A DNA stretch of 64,000 nt. Source: Turneriella parva DSM 21527 (lineage in GTDB: Bacteria; Spirochaetota; Leptospiria; Turneriellales; Turneriellaceae). Below, piece after piece: positions 1-9,061 of the stretch. The stretch covers positions 3,968,001 to 4,032,000 of the forward strand of contig NC_018020.1 of assembly GCF_000266885.1 (NCBI RefSeq). The letters are read 5' to 3'. Each line of letters begins with the position of its first letter. Positions within the stretch are counted from its first letter, which is position 1. Position numbers and translations under genes: made by a program. Below the pieces are notes generated by a model, which made no database searches, was not told where the DNA came from, and worked only from the letters and a program-made list of their open reading frames with translations.

Positions 1-1
1 T

Positions 2-355
2 CCGCTCAGCAACTGGACAGAACTCGACGTGTGGCTGTATCTGAAGCGCGAGAACGTTGAGCTGCCCTCGATCTATTTTTCGCATGAGCGCGAAGTTCTG
101 CCCTACATGGGGCAGATTTTTCCGACTTCAAAATTTGTGACGATAGACGCAGCCGATGAAATCAGCAAGCGTAAGGTGCGCTTTCGCACCGTCGGCGATA
201 TGACCTGCACTGCGGCGATGGAATCTGAAGCGGCCGACGTCGATGCAATCATTCATGAAATCATGACGACGCGCAGCGCCGAACGTGGCGCACGCCTCGA
301 CGACAAACGCTCCGAAGCGGCGATGGAAGAGCGCAAAAAGACGGGGTATTTCTGA
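2..355 (+). CDS. cysD: Sulfate adenylyltransferase subunit 2 (CysD), C-terminal part
   Basis: The reading frame is open at the left window edge, so only the last 117 residues are present and the true start lies outside. The first visible residues, PLSNWTELDVW, are the conserved CysD signature, and the protein ends in KKTGYF, also typical of CysD. CysD is the ATP-sulfurylase catalytic subunit that adenylates sulfate to APS with GTP energy from CysN. Its TGA stop overlaps the ATG of cysN (TGATG), indicating translational coupling. It is the first visible gene of a sulfate assimilation and siroheme operon. Identity is clear; the missing N-terminus cannot be judged. Confidence 0.93.
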   Translation, partial: PLSNWTELDVWLYLKRENVELPSIYFSHEREVLPYMGQIFPTSKFVTIDAADEISKRKVRFRTVGDMTCTAAMESEAADVDAIIHEIMTTRSAERGARLDDKRSEAAMEERKKTGYF

Positions 356-1632
356 TGGCGGGCGAGCAAGGTCAGACTATGGATCTGATGCGGGTCTTTA
401 CCTGTGGCTCGGTCGACGACGGCAAGAGTACGCTGATCGGCCGGCTGCTCTACGATTCTAAATCGATCTTTCAGGAACACCTCGACCACATCGAATCGAA
501 AGACCGCATCGGCGATGGCGAGCTGAACCTTGCATTGCTCACCGATGGCCTCAAGGCCGAACGCGAACAAGGTATCACGATCGACGTCGCGTACAAGTAT
601 TTCTCAACCCCCAAACGCAAGTTTATCATTGCAGACACTCCCGGCCATATTCAATACACGCGCAACATGGTGACCGGCGCATCGCTCGCCGACACCGCAA
701 TCATTCTGATCGATGCGCGCCAGGGCATTCTCGAGCAGACGCGACGCCATAGCTTCATCTCGCACCTGCTGCGCGTGCCGCACCTGATCGTCTGCGTCAA
801 CAAGATGGATCTTGTGGGTTACAGCGAGGCACGCTTCAATGAAATTGAACGCGATTTCAAAGTGATGGCTGCCTCACTCGATTTTCAGCAGACGACGCTG
901 ATTCCGATTTCGGCGCTGAAGGGTGATAACATCGTCAACACCTCGGCGGCGATGCCCTGGTTCAGGGGTGACGCACTTCTAAAAACGCTCGAAGAGAGTG
1001 CGGTACACAGCAAAGTTGCCAAAGGCACGCGTTTCACCGTGCAGTACGTTCTGCGTCCGCAAAACACCGAACTGCACGACTTTCGTGGTTTCGCCGGCAT
1101 CTTGCGTTCAGGTGAAATTACGGTTGGCGACCGGCTGCGCGTCGAGCCTTCGGGCGCCGAAGTGACCGTAACCGCACTGCACTACTCTGGCCAAAACACC
1201 GACCGACTCTACGCCGCTGATTCAGGCGTGATCGAAATCGACCGCGACGTCGATATCAGCCGGGGTGATCTCTTTGTGGCGGCGGCAGAGCCTGTGCAGC
1301 GCGCCTCGCTGTTTAAGGCGCGCCTGACGCACCTCGATACACAGGCGTTGAAACTCGGCTTTCCCTATTACCTGCTCTGCGGCACGCGCAAGATCAAGGC
1401 GATGGTGAAGTCGGTTGAGCGCAAGCTCGACATCCATTCGCTTGCGTTTGCCGACGCAGACCCGGGGTCGACGATTCAACTCAATGAAATCGCCGAGGTC
1501 ACGCTCAAAACGGCGCAACCGATTCAGTTTGACAGCTATGCAAATAACTGGACAACCGGCGCCGCCGTGCTCGTCGACTCGCAGACACATATGACCTCTG
1601 CTGCCCTGATGCTTACAGAGATCGCCGAATGA
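355..1632 (+). CDS. cysN: Sulfate adenylyltransferase subunit 1 (CysN), GTPase
   Basis: 425 aa. CysN is the EF-Tu-like GTPase subunit that drives sulfate adenylation by CysD. Visible GTPase motifs are G1 GSVDDGKST (residues 18-26), G3 DTPGH (94-98) and G4 NKMD (149-152), followed by beta-barrel domains. The length fits a stand-alone CysN; there is no C-terminal APS kinase (CysC) domain as in NodQ-type fusions, so APS would be reduced directly or phosphorylated by an enzyme elsewhere. The ATG overlaps the cysD stop by one base, and its own stop overlaps the next start as ATGA. Assigned with high certainty from motifs and context. Confidence 0.95.
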   Translation: MAGEQGQTMDLMRVFTCGSVDDGKSTLIGRLLYDSKSIFQEHLDHIESKDRIGDGELNLALLTDGLKAEREQGITIDVAYKYFSTPKRKFIIADTPGHIQYTRNMVTGASLADTAIILIDARQGILEQTRRHSFISHLLRVPHLIVCVNKMDLVGYSEARFNEIERDFKVMAASLDFQQTTLIPISALKGDNIVNTSAAMPWFRGDALLKTLEESAVHSKVAKGTRFTVQYVLRPQNTELHDFRGFAGILRSGEITVGDRLRVEPSGAEVTVTALHYSGQNTDRLYAADSGVIEIDRDVDISRGDLFVAAAEPVQRASLFKARLTHLDTQALKLGFPYYLLCGTRKIKAMVKSVERKLDIHSLAFADADPGSTIQLNEIAEVTLKTAQPIQFDSYANNWTTGAAVLVDSQTHMTSAALMLTEIAE

Positions 1633-2399
1633 AAACGGGCGCAGGTAAGGTCACGATCGCCGGTGCCGGGCCGGGACAACTCGACCACCTGACAATCGCC
1701 GCACTCAGGGCAATTCATGAGGCGGATGTCATTCTCTACGACGCGCTGATTGAAGATTCAATTATTGCCGAGTTTCCGCTAAAGGCCGAAAGCATTTTTG
1801 TAGGCAAACGCTGCGGTAACCATGCGTACACGCAGACCATGATTATCGCCGCCATGATAACCCATGCGATGCAGGGTAAACATGTTGTTCGCCTCAAGGG
1901 CGGTGACCCCGCAATCTTCGCGCATTTGACGAGCGAGCTCGAGGCACTCAGGGCGCTGCAGATTGAAGTGACAGTACTACCTGGAGTTACCGCGATGCTG
2001 TCGGCAGCGGCTGCGCTGAAAGCTCCGCTGACTTCGCGCAAGACCAACCGGCATATCTGGGTGACCGACGGGCACTCACCTGATCTGGCAAAACACGCGT
2101 CTGCAATGGCTGAATTTCCCGGCACGCTGGTATTTTACATGGGTGCCGAACGCGCAAACGAGATTGCAAAGCTACTCAGCAGCGCGGGACTTAGCGCCGG
2201 GACGACCGCGGCCCTCGTTGAAAATGCCGGCAAGGCCGACGCCGTGATTGCGTTTGATACGATCGCGGCCTTTGAACGCGGCGAATGTGCCAGAAAAACT
2301 TCAGGGCCAGGCCTATTCATCGTCGGTTCGGCAATAGCAGGCGAAGCAGAAAAAGACACATTCGCGACAGCCCAAGATGCTGCTACCGCTCAGCTTTAA
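1629..2399 (+). CDS. cobA: Uroporphyrinogen-III C-methyltransferase (SUMT)
   Basis: 256 aa. It makes precorrin-2 from uroporphyrinogen III using two SAM, the first step of siroheme synthesis. The N-terminal VTIAGAGPGQLDHLT and the central RLKGGDPAIF match the SAM-binding signatures of the family (VxLVGAGPGDxxLLT, RLKGGDP). The protein is a stand-alone SUMT rather than the trifunctional CysG; the other CysG half is the next gene. The start overlaps the cysN stop by 4 bp (ATGA) and the 3' end overlaps the next gene by 23 bp. In this operon it supplies siroheme for the sulfite reductase CysI rather than cobalamin, although the same product could feed B12. Confidence 0.93.
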   Translation: MKTGAGKVTIAGAGPGQLDHLTIAALRAIHEADVILYDALIEDSIIAEFPLKAESIFVGKRCGNHAYTQTMIIAAMITHAMQGKHVVRLKGGDPAIFAHLTSELEALRALQIEVTVLPGVTAMLSAAAALKAPLTSRKTNRHIWVTDGHSPDLAKHASAMAEFPGTLVFYMGAERANEIAKLLSSAGLSAGTTAALVENAGKADAVIAFDTIAAFERGECARKTSGPGLFIVGSAIAGEAEKDTFATAQDAATAQL

Positions 2400-2997
2400 T
2401 CTCCAGGGCAAGTCGGTATTGCTGGTCGGCGGAGGCAAGGCCGCGCTTGAAAAATTCGCGCAGCTCAGCCGCACCGGTTGCCATCTGCGCATCGTCGCGC
2501 CGGCTTTTTCTGAGGCGATGCAGGCTGAACTCGCGAAGCCGCACCTCTCGCAGATTGAGACAATCACCCGCAAATTTGAAGACGCGGATATCGAAAGGGC
2601 ATTTATGATTTTTACCGCCGTCGACGATGAGGCTGTCGCAGAGCATATCTTTCGCCTCTGCCGTGCGCGCGGCATTCTGATCAACAGCGCCGACGACAAG
2701 GCGCGCTGCGATTTCTATACAGCGGCGGTAATCGACCGGGGCAGCATACAGGTGGCGGTATCAACATATGGTCGGTTTGCAGGCCTTAGCGCTGTGCTGA
2801 GGCGCCACCTCGAAGCACTTCTGCCAGCCGAACTCGATGACGACTGGGAAAAAATATTCGCGCTGCGTGCCAGGGCAGTTACTTTACAGTCTGTTATTGA
2901 AAAAAAGTCTGTCATAACAGACATCGTGCGGCAGATCGAAAGCCGTTACTTTGGCAAACCAGCAACGGGAGTCGGTGATGAGCACAGACAAGATTGA
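2377..2997 (+). CDS. Precorrin-2 dehydrogenase / sirohydrochlorin ferrochelatase-like (SirC/Met8 type)
   Basis: 206 aa, matching the N-terminal half of CysG and Bacillus YlnF/SirC. The Rossmann motif LLVGGGKAALEK sits at residues 15-26, followed by TGCHLRIVAP, both typical of the family. It oxidises precorrin-2 to sirohydrochlorin with NAD; Met8-type members also insert iron, but whether this one does is not visible from sequence. It overlaps cobA at its start and the sulfite reductase start at its end, which fits a coupled siroheme-to-CysI operon. Confidence 0.85.
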   Translation: MLLPLSFNLQGKSVLLVGGGKAALEKFAQLSRTGCHLRIVAPAFSEAMQAELAKPHLSQIETITRKFEDADIERAFMIFTAVDDEAVAEHIFRLCRARGILINSADDKARCDFYTAAVIDRGSIQVAVSTYGRFAGLSAVLRRHLEALLPAELDDDWEKIFALRARAVTLQSVIEKKSVITDIVRQIESRYFGKPATGVGDEHRQD

Positions 2998-4657
2998 ACT
3001 TTCAGAAGTCGAGGGCGTCAAAGAAAAGTCGAACTTTCTTCGCGGCACCATCGCCGAGGGGCTCGTTGACGGTACCGACAAATTCAGCGACGACGACAAG
3101 CAGCTGCTGAAATTCCATGGCCTTTACCAGCAGAAAGACCGCGATAAGAGACAAGAGGGTGAGCCAGAAAAGGTCACAACCTTTATGCTGCGCGGGCGTA
3201 TACCCGGCGGCAGGCTGACAGCCGAGCAATACCTGGCATGGGATTATCTCGGTGACCGCTTTGGGGGCGGAGCACTACGGCTTACAACCCGCCAGTCGGT
3301 GCAGCTGCACGGGCTTTTGAAAGAAGATCTGCGCGCCGTCATGCAAGAGATCGACCGCGTTGGCTTAACTTCTGTGGGTGCCTGCGGCGATGTGGTGCGC
3401 AATGTCACTGAGGCGATTAATGTGACCGGGTCGCCGATCTACAACCAGCTTTCAGAATATTCTCAGATTCTCTCAGACTACTTTAAATTTGAATCCAGAT
3501 CGTATGTTGAGATCTGGCTGAATGATGTTCAGCAAAACCCGGTAACGAACGAGCGCATTTACGGTAAAACGTATTTACCGCGCAAGTTCAAAATTGCGGT
3601 GACGATGGCGGGCGACAACAGCGTCGACATTTACACCAACGACATGGCATTTGCCGCAACACACAGCAATGGCAAAATCGACGGTTTCTTCGTCTTCGCG
3701 GGCGGCGGGCTCGGCATGACGCACAACAAGCCCGAGACTTTCCCGCGCGCTGCCGATCTGTTGGGCTATATATCTGCAAGCGACCTGCTGCCGGTAGCGA
3801 CCGCGATCGTGACAGCTCACCGCGATTATGGCGACCGCACTGAGCGCAAGCATGCACGCCTAAAATACGTACTCGCCGATAAAGGCGTTGAATGGTTTCG
3901 TGGCGAAGTCGAAAGCCGTTCAGGCGTTAAACTCAACACAACGCGCGCGCTGCCCGCGTGGAAAGTACCTGAATACCACGGCTTCGTGCGCAAGGCCAAT
4001 GGCCTTTATAACTTTGGTCTCTATATCACCACCGGCCGCATTAAAGATATACCCGGTTATCGCCTGAAGACCGCGATTCAGCTCGTCGTGGCAAGACTCG
4101 GCATCAGCGTGCAGGTAACCCCCGACCAGGATCTGCTGTTTCTCGATATGACCGAAAAACAGCGCAATGAACTGATACACATCTTTAAGGCGCATGGCAT
4201 CAACACGAGCCGCCCGAACGCGCTCTACCGTCGCGCACTTGCGTGCGTTTCACTGCCGACCTGCGCTCTCGCCCTTACTGAAAGCGAAAGGTACTTTCCG
4301 CATGTGATGCGCGATCTGAATCGCTTGGTTGAAAAGCACAAGCTCATGGACCGCGCGCCGCTCGTCAGAATGACGGGTTGTCCGAACGGCTGCGCCCGCC
4401 CGTATTCGGCAGAAATCGGTATTGTCGGACAGCAGAACGGCGGCAAATATGCCATCTTTCTCGGTGGCAACCATGCGGGCACCCGTGTTGGCGAAGCGGT
4501 GCTGCAAAAAATTCAGATGAACGATCTGCCCGCGCACCTTGACCGCGCATTTGCATTCTGGAAAGCCGAGAGCGCGCCAACTGAACGCTTCGGTGATTTC
4601 GTCAACCGCGTCGGTACCGAACGCCTGAAGAGCGTCATGGCCGCCGAACCCGCCTAA
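2978..4657 (+). CDS. cysI: Assimilatory sulfite reductase hemoprotein (CysI)
   Basis: 559 aa with the start at ATG 2978, chosen because GGGAG lies six bases upstream; an in-frame TTG at 2951 is the alternative. The enzyme reduces sulfite to sulfide with siroheme coupled to a 4Fe-4S cluster. The four cluster cysteines are C423 and C429 (CVSLPTC) plus C468 and C472 (CPNGC). Their spacing of 6, 39 and 4 equals that of E. coli CysI. N-terminal LRGRIPGGRLT and RLTTRQSVQLHG are conserved siroheme-protein motifs. The length matches CysI (about 570) rather than ferredoxin nitrite reductase. No cysJ is visible, so the electron donor is unknown. Confidence 0.92.
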   Translation: MSTDKIELSEVEGVKEKSNFLRGTIAEGLVDGTDKFSDDDKQLLKFHGLYQQKDRDKRQEGEPEKVTTFMLRGRIPGGRLTAEQYLAWDYLGDRFGGGALRLTTRQSVQLHGLLKEDLRAVMQEIDRVGLTSVGACGDVVRNVTEAINVTGSPIYNQLSEYSQILSDYFKFESRSYVEIWLNDVQQNPVTNERIYGKTYLPRKFKIAVTMAGDNSVDIYTNDMAFAATHSNGKIDGFFVFAGGGLGMTHNKPETFPRAADLLGYISASDLLPVATAIVTAHRDYGDRTERKHARLKYVLADKGVEWFRGEVESRSGVKLNTTRALPAWKVPEYHGFVRKANGLYNFGLYITTGRIKDIPGYRLKTAIQLVVARLGISVQVTPDQDLLFLDMTEKQRNELIHIFKAHGINTSRPNALYRRALACVSLPTCALALTESERYFPHVMRDLNRLVEKHKLMDRAPLVRMTGCPNGCARPYSAEIGIVGQQNGGKYAIFLGGNHAGTRVGEAVLQKIQMNDLPAHLDRAFAFWKAESAPTERFGDFVNRVGTERLKSVMAAEPA

Positions 4658-4666
4658 AGCCCGGCG

Positions 4667-6295
4667 TTAGGTCTGCGGTGCGGGCGCGTGCTCGACCGGT
4701 AGCGCGATCGTGAACCGCGTGCAGCCGGGCTCACTTGAAAAAGCCAGCAAACCATTGTGTTTCAGCACGACATTGCGGATTATCCCCAGACCGAGGCCTG
4801 TACCCTCGCCGGGTGCCTTGGTCGTAAAAAACGGATCAAATATTTTCATCTGCAGAGCCTCGGGAATTCCCGGGCCTGAGTCTTGCAGCGTGATCAAGAC
4901 GTAGCGATTCGTCGGTTTGTCAGAGAGCAGACTTTCGAGCTTCTTGTCATCGTGCACATTCTTTGGGTCGAGCACCGCATCGAGCGATCTCTCTCTGATA
5001 AAGATATCGATGGCACCCTTGCCCTTCATGGCATGCACTGAATTGACGAGCAGGTTACTGTAGATCTGGTTTAGTTCACCCGGGTTGCAGGTAATTTTAG
5101 AAACACTCTCGTAGTGCCGGTTCACCTGCACACCATGCTTGAGCTGGTTTTGAAAAACCATGACGGTGTTTTCAACGCCTTCGCTGACATCGATATTCTC
5201 GGCCTCTGCCTGGTCACGGTGCGAATAGTGCTTCAGCGCCTTGACGATACTCAGAATCGAAGACAGTGCAAAACGCATGTTGCGCAGATTCTTGTCGATG
5301 TTGACGAGCGCGCGAAATATCACGAACTCCTGCTCGGCGGCGTTGGCTGTCAGACGAATGAGCCCCTCGTCATGGTAGAGCCCCAGGTCGATCAGAAAGT
5401 CGGCGCGTGCTCTTGCTTCGGTTTCATCGATAGAACCCGCAGCGGTCAGTTGCGCGACAATTTCACGAACCGTGCGCAGTTTTTCCGTCGCGCTGAGCAG
5501 CTTCGTGTCTTTAAGTTCGCGCGCGCGCTGCGCTTCTGTCAGCAGGTAGCGCATCGGCTCGGGTGGAATTCGGTCTGCAACGATTTCGCCGATAATGAGC
5601 TGTAAGTTGCTGTTCAGATTTTCGGTCGCCCCGCTGACGATGGACGTGGGGGTATTAATTTCGTGCGCGATACCGGCGACCATAACGCCGAGACTCGCCA
5701 TCTTTTCCTGCTGAATCAGCTGTGCCTGTGCATTCGAGAGTTCGCTCGTACGCTCTTTGACTTTTTCTTCGAGATGAAAGAGCATCGCGTGCAGGCGTTC
5801 ATAGAGCGCGGCGTTCGAAAGCGAGACTGTCGTTATGTCGCGAATTTCAAGCAAGAATCTCAGTTCTTTTTTCGTGTACGCTTTGCCGCCTTCACGGCCC
5901 ACCAGATAGAGCAGCGCCAAGACCGACTTATTGAGGTTAAACGGCACGATAATCTCAGCGCCCGTCGTTTTGAAAAACTCGAGCGCTGCCTCGCGCACGG
6001 CGGCGAATTTTTTACCATGCAGAAAGTCGTGCTTGCTGAAAATGCGGTCTTGATCGCCCAGCCACAGCATAAAATCGTCGAAAATGCGAAACTTGAGGTT
6101 GTCGTCGCGGTCTTCGGGCTTTACCGGTATAAACGCGCCGGCGGCGTCGTTCCAGTATAGCACGATCGAACGCGTGTCGGTGAAAATTTCATCGATCAGC
6201 TCTTGCACGCGGGCAATCGCGTCTTCGATGTTCAAGAGCGAAATGATGCTCTTCTGGTATTGGCGGCGTTTGAGTGATAGCGAGCTGTTTCGCAC
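4667..6295 (-). CDS. GAF-domain sensor histidine kinase
   Basis: 542 aa, GTG start placed directly after the stop codon of the upstream TPR gene. Residues about 20-160 look like a GAF domain. A coiled segment (HLEEKVKERTSEL) leads to the dimerisation domain with phosphoacceptor H211 in GIAHEINTPTS. The catalytic domain follows, with N-box NQIYSNLLVNSVHA, G1 DSGPGIPE and G2 GTGLGLGI. No membrane segment is visible, so it is probably a cytoplasmic sensor. There is a long insert between the H-box and ATPase domain (about residues 225-370). No dedicated response regulator is adjacent. It converges on cysI with only nine bases between stops and no clear terminator. Confidence 0.88.
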   Translation of the reverse strand: MRNSSLSLKRRQYQKSIISLLNIEDAIARVQELIDEIFTDTRSIVLYWNDAAGAFIPVKPEDRDDNLKFRIFDDFMLWLGDQDRIFSKHDFLHGKKFAAVREAALEFFKTTGAEIIVPFNLNKSVLALLYLVGREGGKAYTKKELRFLLEIRDITTVSLSNAALYERLHAMLFHLEEKVKERTSELSNAQAQLIQQEKMASLGVMVAGIAHEINTPTSIVSGATENLNSNLQLIIGEIVADRIPPEPMRYLLTEAQRARELKDTKLLSATEKLRTVREIVAQLTAAGSIDETEARARADFLIDLGLYHDEGLIRLTANAAEQEFVIFRALVNIDKNLRNMRFALSSILSIVKALKHYSHRDQAEAENIDVSEGVENTVMVFQNQLKHGVQVNRHYESVSKITCNPGELNQIYSNLLVNSVHAMKGKGAIDIFIRERSLDAVLDPKNVHDDKKLESLLSDKPTNRYVLITLQDSGPGIPEALQMKIFDPFFTTKAPGEGTGLGLGIIRNVVLKHNGLLAFSSEPGCTRFTIALPVEHAPAPQT

Positions 6296-7162
6296 CTAAG
6301 GCTTCTTGATTTTCTTTGCCTCGAGTGCAGCGGTGAGTTTTTCAAGAGTCGCCAGTGCGTGCTCGGGCTCACCGTCAAAGAACTGCAGCAGCGAGAGGTC
6401 AAGCATATCTTTTGCGGTCTTTTTCGCCTGCGTCTCGATCTTTTCGCGCTTCTGCCTGATCGATTTCTTCTTTTCCTGCGGTACTTCGCCGCGCAGCGAT
6501 TCGTAGAATTTCTTGAGTTCGGGGTCGCGGGCTGCGACTTTTCTAAAGCCTGCGGCGGCCTGTCTGAGGTCACCACCCGAAAGTGAAATTTTCGCCGACA
6601 GGCCGAGCAAAACCTTGTCTTCGGGCGCCTTGGTCAGAAGAATATTTACCTGGCGCAGGGCGAGCTCTGGCCGGTCGGTGTGAAAGTACAGCAGAGCAAG
6701 CGCAGTCTGCGCCTGGTAGTTCTGCGGGTCGATCTTGAGTGCGTTACGGATCGAAATTTCTGATTTGTCGTTTCGGCCCGTCTTGCCATACACATACCCC
6801 AAAAGCAGGTGTGCATTCAGGTAACGCGTGTCGAGCTTCAAGACAGACTTCAGCGCCTTTTCGGACTCTTTGAAATCCCCCTTTTTATAATACTCGACCG
6901 CGAGGTTGTAGTGCCCGCGAACGTCGTTCTTCGAGACCAAAGCCCGCTGGTAACAGGTGATCGCCTTGTCGCCCTTGCCCTGGCGGGTGTAGATCGCGCC
7001 CGCGTTCAGCCAGGCGTCGAAGAAATTCTGGTCGATTTGCAGCGCCATCTTGTATTTCTCCAGGGCGGCCTTCAGGTCGCCTTTTTTTTCGGCCTCAAGC
7101 GCCTGCTCGAAGAGCAGATTGCGCGTCCTGCGTGCCCTTCCCGTATCGTGCGCTTCGGCCAT
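6296..7162 (-). CDS. TPR-repeat protein
   Basis: About 288 aa from ATG 7162; a longer in-frame reading to 7288 is possible but its first 42 residues look non-coding. Several TPR units are visible from residue 15 onward (AALEKYKMALQIDQNFFDAW, AITCYQRAL, SEKALKSVLKLD, SEISIRNALKIDP). A basic, Lys/Arg-rich stretch follows (KKKSIRQKREK) and then a short helical tail. There is no signal peptide, so it is probably a cytoplasmic scaffold. It abuts the histidine kinase gene with no gap (TAG then GTG), implying one transcript and possibly a shared function. Specific role unknown. Confidence 0.8.
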   Translation of the reverse strand: MAEAHDTGRARRTRNLLFEQALEAEKKGDLKAALEKYKMALQIDQNFFDAWLNAGAIYTRQGKGDKAITCYQRALVSKNDVRGHYNLAVEYYKKGDFKESEKALKSVLKLDTRYLNAHLLLGYVYGKTGRNDKSEISIRNALKIDPQNYQAQTALALLYFHTDRPELALRQVNILLTKAPEDKVLLGLSAKISLSGGDLRQAAAGFRKVAARDPELKKFYESLRGEVPQEKKKSIRQKREKIETQAKKTAKDMLDLSLLQFFDGEPEHALATLEKLTAALEAKKIKKP

Positions 7163-7317
7163 GTCTTTCTTTAATTTCGGCTGATTTGCGGCTCTGCCGG
7201 CAGCAAAAAATAGCCGCAATTGCACCTGAGCTGAGGCCTGCTGACGCTGCGTGCCGCTCAGGTGCCTTGTCACTTTACACGGTGTCACAAATGAGGATTT
7301 ATCTCTCTCATAAACCC

Positions 7318-9018
7318 ATGACCCGAATTCAATCTTCTCGCCGAATCGTCATCATAGTTGCCTGCTTATTCGCGGTGGCACTCTACGCACAGAAAGGTAC
7401 CCCCGGCCTCAACATCGAAGACGAACTCAACCTGAACAAGACAAAGGGCAAGAAACCGGCTGCCAAGGCAGAAAAACCCGGCGAAGACATCGCCGAAAAA
7501 GATGCAACGGTCGAGGGCGAAGACGAACAGTACGCCCCACCCCGCAAGAGTGAAATTGAACTGCCGAAAATCTCAGACGGGCAGCTTTCGCGATGGGAAG
7601 ACGAGGTCAGCGCGCTCAGCGTAAAAGAAAAACAGGGCACTCGCCAGCTTGAACGCAAGGCGCTGATTCGCGCAGAATATGGCACGCAGAATGCGCTGGG
7701 TGCGCAGATATTTATCACGAAAAAAGACGAATTCGGCGCGTACCTGATCGACTACCGCCGCAACAAATATGACTACGAAGCCTATGGCAAAACTACCGTG
7801 GCGAATTCGGCGCTGTCGCATGACGCGCTTAAACTTTTGGGGCAACTTAATTTCTCGCAGTCTTACAAGATGTTGCTGCGCACCGAATATCTCGAAACCG
7901 CGCGCGGCCTGCAGGCAAACACTGTCTTTGGCGAAGAGAACAAGAAACTCGGGCTTTTCCAGTGGGAAAACCTGGTAAGGCCCGGCGACAACCAGAGGCT
8001 CACGGCCGGCATCACGGGCTCTCTCGGCAAAGGCACTGTCACCCAAACCGGAGCGACGACGACGCGCGACGCAGACTTTAAGAGCATCAAGGGTCAGGTC
8101 GAATGGCAATATATTTTCGGAGAACGCAATGCCTTCACGCTCGCGGCAAACCTGTGGTACGGTGAAAATACCGACTATGCCACGGCGCTGCCACAATATT
8201 ATCGCGCCGGCAATCTCGAAGCCCGCAATGTTTTTCCGTTGGCGAGATTTCTGATCGGTGAAGAACAGCAGGCGCTGCAGATCGACCTCACCGTCGGCGC
8301 AAAGGTTTTTTTCGCACAATCGATGCAGCCCATCATCGGGCCCCGGGTCGCGCTCGACTTTTTTTATCCCGGGTACCAGGGTACGCTCGAATTTGAACGT
8401 ACAGGGCAAATACCCGACTTCGACCGGTATTTCTTTTCGCCGGTTTATCAATCCCCCTATCGCTTTTTTCAGGCAGAGGACCAGTGGCGCGCCGCGGCGA
8501 AGAACAACTTTCGCGTGACGAAAGAGACGCATGTAAAGGCGTCTGCGGGGCTCATCAACTACCCGGTCTATTTCGACCGCAGGCTGAACAGCGCGACGGG
8601 GCTTCTCGAGCTCACGCCGATGAATTACCGTGCGGTCACCGCTGAGGCGTCGCTCGCGCAGAATTTCGGCGATGATTTTTACCACGACACCGGGCTAGCG
8701 CTCGAATACTTCATCGACGCCGCATCGCTGAGAGAACCACTCTCGCTCTTTACACGGCTGCACTACACCCCCAATACCTGGGATTTCAGCCTTGAAATCA
8801 AGTACGTACACATTCGCCGTGAAACTGAGCTCACAACTCTCGCGACCCGCGAACTGTCGGGATATCTGCTATTGGGTGCGGGTATTGAAAAGAGCCTGTT
8901 GCCTTCGGTCAAAGCGTTCATTCGCGGTGAAAACCTGTTGAACCAGAAATGGCAGCACATATCACTCTACCAGACCTCGGGTGCGCGCGGCTGGTTTGGC
9001 CTGAGTATGGTATATTGA
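7318..9018 (+). CDS. Outer-membrane beta-barrel protein, TonB-receptor-like barrel
   Basis: 566 aa from ATG 7318, chosen because the signal peptide begins there (basic start, hydrophobic IVIIVACLFAVALYA, then QKG); ATG 7291 is a possible earlier start. After an acidic/lysine-rich linker (about 35-90) the protein is a series of alternating amphipathic strands. It ends in FIRGENLLNQKW and a terminal aromatic (SMVY), both typical of outer-membrane barrels and reminiscent of the end of TonB-dependent receptors. No plug domain is visible. Transported substrate unknown. It is divergent from the TPR gene, with 155 bp between them. Confidence 0.75.
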   Translation: MTRIQSSRRIVIIVACLFAVALYAQKGTPGLNIEDELNLNKTKGKKPAAKAEKPGEDIAEKDATVEGEDEQYAPPRKSEIELPKISDGQLSRWEDEVSALSVKEKQGTRQLERKALIRAEYGTQNALGAQIFITKKDEFGAYLIDYRRNKYDYEAYGKTTVANSALSHDALKLLGQLNFSQSYKMLLRTEYLETARGLQANTVFGEENKKLGLFQWENLVRPGDNQRLTAGITGSLGKGTVTQTGATTTRDADFKSIKGQVEWQYIFGERNAFTLAANLWYGENTDYATALPQYYRAGNLEARNVFPLARFLIGEEQQALQIDLTVGAKVFFAQSMQPIIGPRVALDFFYPGYQGTLEFERTGQIPDFDRYFFSPVYQSPYRFFQAEDQWRAAAKNNFRVTKETHVKASAGLINYPVYFDRRLNSATGLLELTPMNYRAVTAEASLAQNFGDDFYHDTGLALEYFIDAASLREPLSLFTRLHYTPNTWDFSLEIKYVHIRRETELTTLATRELSGYLLLGAGIEKSLLPSVKAFIRGENLLNQKWQHISLYQTSGARGWFGLSMVY

Positions 9019-9061
9019 TTTTTTCGCTTCGCAGCCTGTCGGGCACGGTGCCGGCTGGCAT

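Noticed and set aside
7573-8685. 370-codon open frame antisense to the outer-membrane barrel gene
   Set aside because: It is Arg-rich with no domain or signal and lies entirely opposite a well-supported gene with signal peptide and barrel pattern; it is a shadow of high-GC codon use.
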